The position numbers were made by a program, and so were the translations under genes. From the NCBI RefSeq assembly GCF_016808335.1, contig NC_053150.1:25874538-25938537 (forward strand): DNA of 64,000 bases, in the 5' to 3' direction. Numbering within the stretch: position 1 is the stretch's first letter; each line of letters starts with the position of its first letter. Positions 55,400-64,000 of this stretch are shown in pieces. The notes under the pieces were generated by a model that made no database searches, was not told where the DNA came from, and saw only the letters and a list, made by a program, of their open reading frames with translations. This DNA is from Panicum virgatum. Lineage: Eukaryota; Streptophyta; Magnoliopsida; Poales; Poaceae.

Positions 55400-56371
55400 T
55401 GTAACACCCTAGTTTAAATTTCAGCTTTTTTTAATAAATTTAATTGGCTTTGTTTAATTTTCCAAGGTTTGTTGTGTTTAGAATGGCATTTAATCTAATT
55501 TTTGTTCCTCAAGTATTTAAAACTTTATCTAGGTTTAAATCTTGTTGTTGCATTCATGCTGGTGCATAGTTTTAATTATTTGAGTGTGGTTTGAATTCAA
55601 ATTTGTATTTGAATTCAAACTTTGTTTGTTTGTTGTGGAAATAGATTAGAAGGAATTAGGAAAAGAAACCCAAACACCTAGGACCCAGCCCAAAAACCCA
55701 AAACTCAAATCTAACCCAAACCACATGGCCCATTTCTTTTCCCGGGCCCAACTCACCTCTTCTCTCCCAGCGGCCCAACAGTCTAACCCCGCGGCCGGCC
55801 CGTTTCTTCCGCTCGCCAGCGCGGCCCGCGTGCGCCTCCGCTCCACTCCGGCCCAGCTTTCCCCACGCCACAGCCCCGCTCGGCCCGCACCCTCCTCTCA
55901 CGCCCGCAGCCCACCGCTCGCGCGCGGCCCAGCCTTCCGCCTCACCCCGCTCGGCCTGCCGCTAGCGCCCCGCGCTTGCCCCGCCACTTCCACTGATAGG
56001 CCAACCCCACGGGTCAGACCCGTCGTCCCCGCAGCGTTCGCTCGTGCAACGGCCGTGGCGTCCACCCGAGATCCCCGCGGATTCCTTTCCCGAACCCGAA
56101 CCCCGAAATCTCCGGGCAGCCTCCTTTAAACCGGCCACGAACCCCTGTGCCCCTCCCATCCACCAGCGCGCCACCAAAAACCTAGCCGCCGCCTCCCCCG
56201 CGCCGCGCTGCCTCGCCGCACCTCTGCTCCGCCGTAGACCGGCCGCCCCGCTACACCGGAACTCCGGCCAGGCCGCGCAGAAGCACCGCCTCGACGTCCG
56301 GAGTTTTCCCCAGGCCAACCGTTCTCGATCTCGGCCCCGCACGCGCCCGAATTCCACCCGACACCGCCGCC

Positions 56372-56381
56372 GCAGGTGAGC
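56372..56381 (+). promoter_or_regulatory. Candidate 5' splice site in the Tekay-2 LTR
   Basis: GCAG|GTGAGC follows a GC-rich stretch that contains no ATG from about 55,730 to this point. It is the positional equivalent of 4043-4052 in Tekay-1. Confidence 0.5.
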
Positions 56382-57458
56382 TCTAATCCGAGCAATTACA
56401 TGCCGCCGGCGTGATTCAGCCCGCTTCGACCCTTTTTTCCGCGTCACAGTAAAACACCGCGTCGATCCGTGGGACTTCGGAGACCGGAGGAGCGCCCCAC
56501 CATCCGGACCACGAGCTCCGCCTAGCGGCGCCGCCAGTTCTCGCCGCCGGCGCCACCTGCGTCACGCCCCGCCCGGACCAAGCCTCAGTAAGCATCTCTA
56601 GGCCTTCACGTTTCTGGTGCGCTAGATCTTCGAAGTTGTAGGCCACCCTGGGAACCAGAACACCGCACTCCGGCGAGTTCCCGGCGCCCAGAGCCGCCTT
56701 CGCCGTCGAGGGCCATGCTCCCAGCCCCGCACCGCCTCCCTAGGTACCCCAGTGGACCAAACACGGCGCACTCATGCTGCACGGACAAACCACAGCTTGT
56801 TTAACCCCCTGGAACGCCGGATTCGCTTACCCCGGCGATCCCCCGCCGCGGAAACCCTGTTTCCGGCGAGTCCCGCCGCCGCCCGCGCCCCCAAATACCT
56901 GTAGCTGCCCGATCTGAAACCTAGGGCCCAAATTAGATCGTAGTTCGATTAGATTTGACCCGCCAGATCCAAATCCAGCAGCCGAGATCTAAACTTACCC
57001 CTTCGGCCTGGTAATTTTGCTAAAGAGCCCCTCCTTTTCTTTGAAATCAACCCGCCGTCCTGGTTAGTTCAAAAATAATTCCAGTTTGATCTTTTTTTAA
57101 CACACAGCCCCCTGAGCTTTTCCCTATTAGAACCCGCCGTCCAGGCCTATTGTTTTCGCGAGTTAGACCCCAGAACTACCCTTTAATTATGTTTTAGTCC
57201 TCGGTTTTGCCCAGAAACCCCCTGAAACCCCAGTTTTCTTACAAATAGGTCCCTGGAACTTGTTTTAGGCCTAGAATTTACATTTTAACTCCATTTTAGG
57301 CATTCTTTATGTCCACACGATTGTTGTAATACGTAGAATAGTTTTAGACTAGTTTAGTGTGCTGTTTTTATGTACTGATGTACTGTTTCTTAGCTTTTGT
57401 TAGTGTTTGTTTGTATGCTTATTGTTGTGCATTGTTTTGGCCATGTGTTCGTGAGTAG

Positions 57459-57548
57459 ACGTTGACCCATCCGAGGAGCCCCAGTACTAGTACCCGGAGC
57501 AGCCGTCTTCTGACCACTTTGAGCAGCAGCAGGAGCAGTATGAGGAAG
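57459..57548 (+). other. Cryptic acidic exon (exon 2) in the Tekay-2 LTR
   Basis: It follows GTGAGTAG, opens in phase G|AC as in Tekay-1, and gives an acidic Glu/Gln/Pro-rich peptide with one TAG after 10 codons. It ends GAGGAAG|GCAAGT, the classical GC-type donor. The intron to 58578 ends CTGCTCAG. Confidence 0.45.
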
Positions 57549-58578
57549 GCAAGTATAACATGAACAACCTATCACTTTTAAATACACTTTCATACTGCAT
57601 TTTAATACTGTATGCCTATAAGGACTTTCCTAGCCACTTTATATATATCCTTGGGTTGCATTTTGGTTAGTTGTGCTAGGTGCCGCGCTATAACACATAA
57701 TGGTCCTTTTTAATTAATTTGATTAATGGTATATACAACTTAATTCTGGGAGTGGCCCTCTGTGCTCCGTGCTTGGGTGGCTCACGTCCCGTTAAATATG
57801 TTTTGTTATAAACATGGTTTAGGGGGCCAGCATGGTGCTTAGTGCTTGGTTGGCCACTCTCCATAAGGACCGGTTCATAGAGCGACAACCTAGGACAACA
57901 GCGCTACCACAAGACTGGAATGGGACGGTCTTGGCATAATAATTAGGTCTTTTTGGTTTGGAGTAACTTACCTGCGGGGCAGGGGCGGTAAGCTTCTATG
58001 GCCCTCGTGCTGAGTGGCCTCGTCTGTGCTTCGTGTCTTGATGCCCACTAGACCTGCTCCATAGTCGCCGATCCACCCTCGCGGTTACTCCCTATCAACG
58101 AGATTCTTTGTAAAGGCCTCGTAGTGAGTTTGCTAGTCCTCTCACCTAAGGAAGTGTGATGAACAACTAGCGTAGCTCACGACTTGTGGGTAAAGATGTG
58201 CAACCTCTGCAGAGTGAAAAACTGGTATACTAGCCGTGCTCACGGTCATGAGCGGCCCAGATCCTCCTTTTGATTAGTGGGGTTATCTTCCTTTGACGAG
58301 GCAGGTTTCCCCGGGTGGCTTGGTTTGGTTTGGTTTGGTTTGGTTCTCAGTAGTAACATGATTAATTTTGATTAATTACTATGAAACTGGGTTTATGGTA
58401 ATTCATCAACTCGTAGTAAATAGCTTTAATAAAATTTTGCCAACACTTAAAAGCTAATGCAGTTGAGTCAGCCAACCTTAGAGCCTCATAGTTTGTGTTA
58501 TACTTGTTGAGTACAAGTTGTGTACTCACTCTTGCCTCTTCTCTACTTTTTCCTCTTGGATACTCTACTGCTGCTCAG

Positions 58579-58634
58579 TTCCTGCTGACACGAGGGAGTT
58601 CGCTCAGCGCTAACAGGACTACGAGGACTTCTAG
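58579..58634 (+). other. Cryptic terminal exon (exon 3) in the Tekay-2 LTR
   Basis: It continues in the phase left by exon 2 for 17 codons to TAG at 58632-58634, ending Gln-Asp-Tyr-Glu-Asp-Phe, with one internal TAA. The acidic aromatic end parallels Asn-Tyr-Asp-Glu in Tekay-1. Confidence 0.42.
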
Positions 58635-58891
58635 GCGTTCATCTCCTAGTCGACGTCCCTGTGGCGCCCTGCTCAGCTTCAGAGAGTTTTATCGTATTTG
58701 TACTTCGCTTCCGCTGTATCAGACATTTTTGTTATTAATATAATAAATAACATTCGTACTCGCTTTATTATGTCTTTTTCGTGATATGTGCTGTGATATA
58801 CTGTTCATTCTGTTGTATATACGTGTGACTTGATCCTGGCACGTATATGATTGCTCGGTTTATGTCCTTTTATAAACCGGGTGTTACAGAG

Positions 58892-58903
58892 TGGAATCAA
58901 AGC
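58892..58903 (+). promoter_or_regulatory. Primer binding site of Tekay-2, mutated
   Basis: TGGAATCAAAGC differs at two positions from the initiator tRNA-Met site TGGTATCAGAGC. It lies three bases after the LTR end. Confidence 0.7.
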
Positions 58904-59462
58904 CGTATCGACTGTAGGACGAAAGCCTAGATAGAACTGGTCGAGTTTTAAGTCTTCTTCCCTCTCAGCCTTGTCTGCTGAAACTATTTTGCTATTATAC
59001 TCCTTGAATTCTAAGATTCTTACTTGTCCTGCCTTGATTTCTTTCTATAGAATAGTTTCCGTAGATTCTGGCCTGGAGTAAGTCGTCTGACCATCATAGG
59101 TGTAAGCTAGATGATCCCTTTATAATAATACGATAGCACGTTCTGCGACGCATTGTGTTAGTCGAGTCGTGTGTTAAACTCGGCTAAAGTTGTGAAATTT
59201 GTATGTTTGTTATTATGCTACATGTTTGATTTGGATTTTTGAATGATTGCATAGTTTAGTAGTTAAATTTGTTTAATGAAAATTAGTTTTAAGTTAAAGT
59301 TAAATTAATTAATAAAACCAGTTAGATCATTGGGGGTAAAACCGTCCACTCTATCCTGTCTACTTTATCATGTCTAAGTCTTTCTTGCAGAAAAATATCG
59401 TATCCATCTGAATTTATTTCTGCAATATCCTTACTCATGAAATCTTTTGTCCCAAAAATCAG
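58904..59462 (+). other. Tekay-2 untranslated leader
   Basis: No ORF comparable to the Tekay-1 upstream ORF is present in this 559-bp stretch. It ends CCCAAAAATCAG directly before the gag ATG, an acceptor-like site. Confidence 0.55.
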
Positions 59463-60573
59463 ATGGTGAACACCAGGCGTGGTTCTGACCAGCAAGGGCA
59501 GAAAAATCAGGGGCAGAACAACCAGGGTACTGGGATCCCGATGCCTCCGCCTCTGACCCCGGAGCAGTACTTCCAGCTCCAGATGCAGATGATGGCTACC
59601 CTGAACAACACTGTTCAGGCACTTCAGCAGGCTCACACTCAGCCTCCGCCTCCTCCACCGCCGCAGCCCCGCGACAGGCGTGCTAAGTTCCTGAGGGGTC
59701 ACCCGCCGACGTTCTCTCACACGTCCGACCCTCTTCAGGCTGACGACTGACTCCGTGCAGTGCAGCGCCAGCTGGACATCGCCCAGTGCGATGATCGGGA
59801 GTGAGTCTTATACGCAGCAGGATAGCTGCGAGGTGCAGCTTTGGACTGGTTGGAGTCCCACCCAGTTCAGGACCGCGAGGCTCTCACCTGGCTCCAGTTC
59901 CGGGAGCAGTTCCGCAGTCACAACGTCCCCGCGGGCGTTATGAAGATGAAGCAGAAGGAGTTCCTTGCACTGAAGCAGGTAATCTCAGATATAATCATTC
60001 AGCGTTTCCTTTTGAGCTAATACCCCATTGTTCTATCTTTCTGAGTCATGAATTAATCCTTCGATATATATATCTGTCTTTTTCACTTCAGGGGACTATG
60101 ACGGTCACGGAGTATCGTGATCGTTTTCTGCAGCTTGCTCGCTACGCCCCTGCCGATGTTGCGGACGACCGCAAGAAGCAGGAGCACTTCATGGAGGGTC
60201 TTGAGGACTACCTCCACTACGCGCTGCTCAACCTCCGCTTCGACGACTTCAACCATCTGGTTGACAGTGCGCTCAACACGGAGCGCAAGTACCTGGAGAT
60301 GGAGGACAAGAAGAGGAAGATTGTCCCCGTTGCTTCTGGCAGCAACACTCGTCCTCGCCTCCAGCCGCCCAACAGTACCAGCAGCAGTAGTACCGGCCTC
60401 CCCAGCAGTACCAGCAGAAGCCGCAGCAGTACCCGCCTCGACAGTAGTAGCAGGCAGGTCAGGGCCAGAGGTTACCGACACCTCCGGCTCGTGCTCCACC
60501 AGCTCTGCCAGCACCTCAGGCTCCAAGGCAGGCAGGTCCTCCTGCCGGACAGTAGGCTCCAGCACCTCCTCGC
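59463..60573 (+). pseudogene. gag: Tekay-2 Gag with an intron-like segment
   Basis: Gag forms the element's nucleocapsid. The ATG at 59463 directly follows AAATCAG. The frame runs through a Gln/Pro-rich start into the capsid region, with stops TGA 59748-59750 (Trp expected), TGA 59802-59804 and TAG 59823-59825. At 59978 the Leu-Lys-Gln codons meet a 113-bp GT-AG segment, after which GTMTVTEYRDRFLQLARYAP continues Gag in frame. A frameshift lies near 60,350-60,370, followed by a Gln-rich stretch with several CAG-to-TAG changes, then the zinc knuckle. Confidence 0.82.
59979..60091 (+). other. Candidate intron within Tekay-2 gag
   Basis: It begins CAG|GTAATC, ends TTTTTCACTTCAG|GGG, is T-rich and 113 bp long, and would shift and stop the frame if retained (13 further codons, then TAA). 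Tekay-1 gag reads straight through the homologous codons near 10071-10090 (FLALDQGT). It could be a functional intron or an insertion that happens to look like one. Confidence 0.6.
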
Positions 60574-63500
60574 GTGTGCTATCACTGCGGCCAGCCGGGG
60601 CACTACGCCAACACTTGCCCCCGGAAGGCGCAGGCAGGACAGCAGGGGCGCCCAGCTCAGCCCAGGGCGCCAGCACAGGGCAGAGTGAACCACGTGACGG
60701 CCGAGTCAGCGGCCGAGGCTCCTAACGTGGTTATTGGTACATTCATGGTCAATTCCCATCCAGCTACAGTGCTTTTCGATACTGGTGCTACTCATTCATT
60801 CACCACCAAGTCATATGTTGAGGAGCATAGTTTCTTTACCACTGCATTAAGGAAGTGTCTGCTAGTCTCTTCACTGGGAGGGGAGTTGATATCCCATATT
60901 GTTTGCCCCCGAGTCAGTGTAGCCATAAGGGGGGCAACGTTCAGTGCTGATCTGAGGGTGCTAGACTTGGGTATCGATGTGATTCTAGGAATGGATACTC
61001 TTGCCAAGTGGGGAGTCAGAATTGATTGTACTCATCGGGCAGTTCACTTGACAGCATCTGATGACCAAGAGGTGATAGTCAGTGCTTCAGAGCCCTCAGG
61101 ATTTCTTCATCAGATGGAGGCTAGACCCACGGACGGTATTCGCGTGGTGTCTGAATTCCCGGATGTCTTTCCGGATGATTTGCCAGGTATGCCGCCTGAA
61201 CGTGACATCGAGTTTTCTATTGATCTCTTGCCTGGCACTGCTCCTATTGCAAAGCGGCCCTACCGCATGGCACCTATAGAGCATGAGGAAGTCAAGAAGA
61301 CTATTGATGAGTTGCTAGCCAAGGGCTATATCCGTCGCAGCTTCTCTCCTTGGGCTTTTCCATTGTTGCTAGTAGATAAGAAGGATGGCTCGAAGAGGAT
61401 GTGTGTCGATTATCAGGAGCTGAATGCAGTTACCATCAAGAACAAGCATCCACTGCCCCATATTGAGGATCTCTTCAATCTGCTTCGAGGTGCTCATATA
61501 TTCTCGAAGATTGATCTGCGTTCGGGTTATTTTCAGCTAAGGATCCGTCCTGGGGATATTCCGAAGACGGCATTCACTTGCAAGTACGGGCTATATGAGT
61601 ACACAGTCATGTCCTTTGGCTTGACTAATGCCCCGGCTTTCTTCATGCATCTGATGAACATGGTTTTCATGGATTATCTGGATGTCTTCATGGTGATCTT
61701 CATTGATGATATTCTGATCTTCTCCAAGATAGAGGAAGAGCATGAAGAGCATCTGAGGCTCGTGTTGCAGAGATTGAGGGAGCATCAGCTGTATGCTAAG
61801 TTCAGCAAGTGTGAGTTCTGGATTGACGAGGTTCCATTCCTCGGTCATATCATCTCCAAGGGATGTATTGCAGTTGATCCGAGCAAGGTGAAGGATGTGC
61901 TCGAGTGGGAGACACCGCAGACGGTGAAGGAAGTCTGGTCATTCTTGGGCTTAGTAGGATATTATCGGAGGTTTATTGAGAATTTCTCCAAGATCGCGAA
62001 GCCTTTGACTTTCTTGCTAGAGAAGAATGCAGCATTCATATGGACAGATGAGCGTCAGATGGCCTTTGATGAGTTGAAAAAGAGGCTTACTATGGCCCCA
62101 GTCCTTACTCTGCCAGACCAGAGCAAGAGGTTCACGGTGTACTATGATGCTTCGAAGGATGGTCTTGGTTGTGTTCTGATGTAGGAGGGCAGAGTGATTG
62201 CTTATGCTTCACGGCAGTTACGTCGGCATGAGCTGAACTATCCCACTCATGATCTTGAGTTAGCCGCAGTTGTGCATGCTCTAAAGATTTGGAGGCATTA
62301 CTTGTATGGGCAGCAGTGTGATATCTACACTGATCACAAGAGCCTCAAGTACATTTTCACGCAGAATGAGCTGAACATGCGGCAGAGAAGATGGTTAGGG
62401 TTGGTCAAGGACTATGACCTGGAGATTCACTATCATCCGGGTAAGGCCAATGTGGTGGCAGATGCTCTGAGCAGAAGAAGCTATGTCAACATGGCCGTTG
62501 CTTTCCAGATGCCTCCAGAGTTATGTGAGGAGTTTGAGCAGTTGAGTCTAGGTTTCTTGCATCATACTTCGAGTGCAGCATTCGAGGCAGTACCCACTCT
62601 AGAGGTAGAGATCAGGAAGCATCAGAAAGATGATGAGAAGCTGCAGGTGATTCGTGAGTTGCTCAAGAAGGGCAAGGCTCCTCATTTCAGAGAAGATGAT
62701 CAGGGTACCTTGTGGTACAAGAACCAGATCTGTGTGCCAGATGTGAAGGATCTCCGGAAGTTAATTCTAAGTGAGGCCCATGATACAGCTTACTCTATTC
62801 ATCTGGGCAGCACGAAGATGTACTATGATCTGAAGGAACGTTTCTAGTGGTATGGTATGATGCGTTCAGTGGTAGAGTACGTGGCTATTTGTGACACCTG
62901 TCAGCGTGTCAAGGCTGAGCATCAGAGGCCAGCAGGTCTGTTACAGCCTTTGAAGATTCCAGAGTGGAAATGGGAGGAGATCATTATGGACTTCATTGTT
63001 GGATTGCCTCGTACTCAGAAAGGGTACAACTCCATATGGGTAGTAGTGGATCGTCTGACGAAAGTTGCTCACTTCATTCCAGTGAACACTACTTACTCCG
63101 GTGCTAGACTTGCTGAGTTGTACATCTCTCGGATTGTCTGCTTGCATAGTGTGCCCAAGAAGATTATATCTGACAGAGGATCTCAGTTCACTTCACGGTT
63201 CTGGGAGCAGCTTCATGATTCTTTGGATACGAAGCTACGATTCAGCACCGCCTATCATTCTCAGACAGATGGGCAAATGGAGAGAACCAACCAAGTGTTG
63301 GAGGATATGCTGAGAGCTTGTGCTATTCAGTATGGTACTAGTTGGGATAAATGCCTGTCGTATGCTGAGTTCTCCTACAACAACAGCTACCAGGCCAGTT
63401 TGAAGAAGTCCCCCTTTGAGGCATTCTATGGCAGAAAATGCAGGACTCCTCTCTATTGAGATCAGATTGGTGAGAAGCAGCTCTTTGGCCCCGACATTAT

Positions 63501-64000
63501 AGAAGATGCAGAGCAGATGGTACAAGTTGTGCGAGAAAATCTGAGGATTGCATAGAGCAGGCAAAAGAGCTATGCAGATGGGAAACGGAGAGATCTGACC
63601 TTCAGTGTTGGTCATTATGTGTACTTGAAGGTGTCTCCGATGAGAGGAATCCGCAGATTTAACGTCAAGGGGAAGTTAGCACCTCGGTATGTGGGACCAT
63701 TCAAGGTGCTAGAGAGGAAAGGCGAAGTTGCTTATTGCCTGGAGTTGCCCACCAGCCTCTCAGGAGTTCACGATGTCTTCGATATATCTCAGCTGAAGAA
63801 GTGTCTACGAGTACCCGAGGAGCAGGCACCACTGGATGGAGTAGATGTGCAGGAAGATCTGACTTATACTGAGCATCCGGTGAAGATTCTGGAGACATCA
63901 GAGAGGATTACACGGAACAAGCGCATCAAGATGTGCAGAGTTCAATGGAGTCACCACAGTGAAGCTGAGGCTACATGGGAGTGAGAAGATGAGCTGAGGA
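60574..64000 (+). pseudogene. pol: Tekay-2 Pol: protease, RT, RNase H, integrase, chromodomain
   Basis: All domains lie in one frame: zinc knuckle [14 protein letters not shown] (60577-60618), protease FDTGATHS (about 60776), RT with FIDDIL (about 61700), RNase H with YYDAS (about 62143) through [15 protein letters not shown], integrase with [15 protein letters not shown] and QMERTNQ, and a chromodomain (about 63868-63981). Nonsense codons occur at 62182 (TAG for Gln), 62845 (TAG for Trp), 63457 (TGA for Trp), 63553 (TAG) and 63982 (TGA, probably from CGA). No frameshift is seen in pol. It continues past the window edge. Confidence 0.92.

Larger units (their letters stand above)
55400..58888 (+). 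repeat. Tekay-2 5' LTR
   Basis: The 3489 bp start TGTAACACCC and end GGGTGTTACA, perfect 10-bp inverted termini. A GC-rich block spans about 55,680-56,900. The donor-like site GCAG|GTGAGC is at 56375/56376. The short acidic exon 57459-57548 and exon 58579-58634 correspond in position and phase to those of Tekay-1. A (TTTGG)n run lies near 58320-58344. Confidence 0.88.
55400..64000 (+). mobile_element. Tekay-2 chromovirus (5' LTR and most of the internal region)
   Basis: A second Tekay/Del family with LTR 55400-58888 and gag-pol from 59463 to the window end. The chromodomain is present; the PPT and 3' LTR are outside the window. Coding sequence is in one frame apart from an intron-like segment and one shift, but has at least ten nonsense codons, nearly all C-to-T or G-to-A types. 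Confidence 0.88.

Noticed and set aside
55725..56447. Plus and minus frames in the GC-rich Tekay-2 LTR block (111-161 codons)
   Set aside because: They are Pro/Arg/Ala-rich low-complexity frames expected from base composition. The plus-strand one starts upstream of the likely transcription start.
60083..60725. Long overlapping plus and minus frames (197 and 202 codons) over the gag nucleocapsid region
   Set aside because: They are alternative frames of degenerate Gln-rich gag sequence. The real frame shows capsid and zinc-knuckle motifs.

Overview
This window is repeat-dense plant nuclear DNA, most likely from a grass (Poaceae). The evidence is nested Ty3/gypsy LTR retrotransposons of the Tat, Tekay/Del chromovirus and Athila types, plant LINEs, a Mutator-like TIR element and GC-rich grass-style leader sequences. 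I see no convincing host gene, rRNA, tRNA, CRISPR array or prokaryotic feature. Almost every coding region belongs to a transposable element and carries stops, frameshifts or insertions.

Left nest (1-40289), innermost first. A Tekay chromovirus array (2914-20875, plus strand) is bounded by a perfect CCTGT target duplication and has the form LTR - internal - LTR - truncated internal - LTR remnant. It sits in a Tat element (Tat-1, minus strand, 1-2913 and 20876-29143), between the 3' end of pol and an antisense plant-mobile-domain gene. Tat-1 sits in ORF2 of a LINE (LINE-1, minus strand, 29144-34484). LINE-1 ORF1 is also split by a 1160-bp Mutator-like element with a perfect 9-bp duplication. 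A solo LTR with a CCCGG duplication lies at the LINE-1 5' end. Beyond it are the internal region and 3' LTR (37648-39165) of a probably non-autonomous retrotransposon, inserted in the 3' part of a second LINE (39166-40289, plus strand).

Right nest (41185-64000). LTR remnants precede a second Tat element (Tat-2, minus strand, 42366-52479) carrying its own antisense intron-containing gene and a 3' tandem repeat array. Its pol is split by a TIR element of about 0.88 kb (49751-50633). Its gag is cut by an Athila element (52480-55399), whose gag is in turn cut by a second Tekay family (Tekay-2, 55400 to beyond the window).

The most interesting signal is in the two Tekay families. Their LTRs share a layout: a GC-rich first segment without ATG in its 3' half, a GTGAGC splice donor, a T-rich intron-like stretch of about 1.1 kb, a short acidic open exon, an AAG|GC donor-like site, and a final short exon that keeps the same reading frame. 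The ATGs of gag in both families, and of an extra upstream ORF in Tekay-1, lie directly after a CAG acceptor-like site. This suggests that LTR-borne donors splice to CAG|ATG acceptors to bypass a multi-kilobase leader. Tekay-2 gag also contains a 113-bp GT-AG segment that Tekay-1 lacks at the homologous codon. All splicing statements are inferences from sequence and need transcript data.
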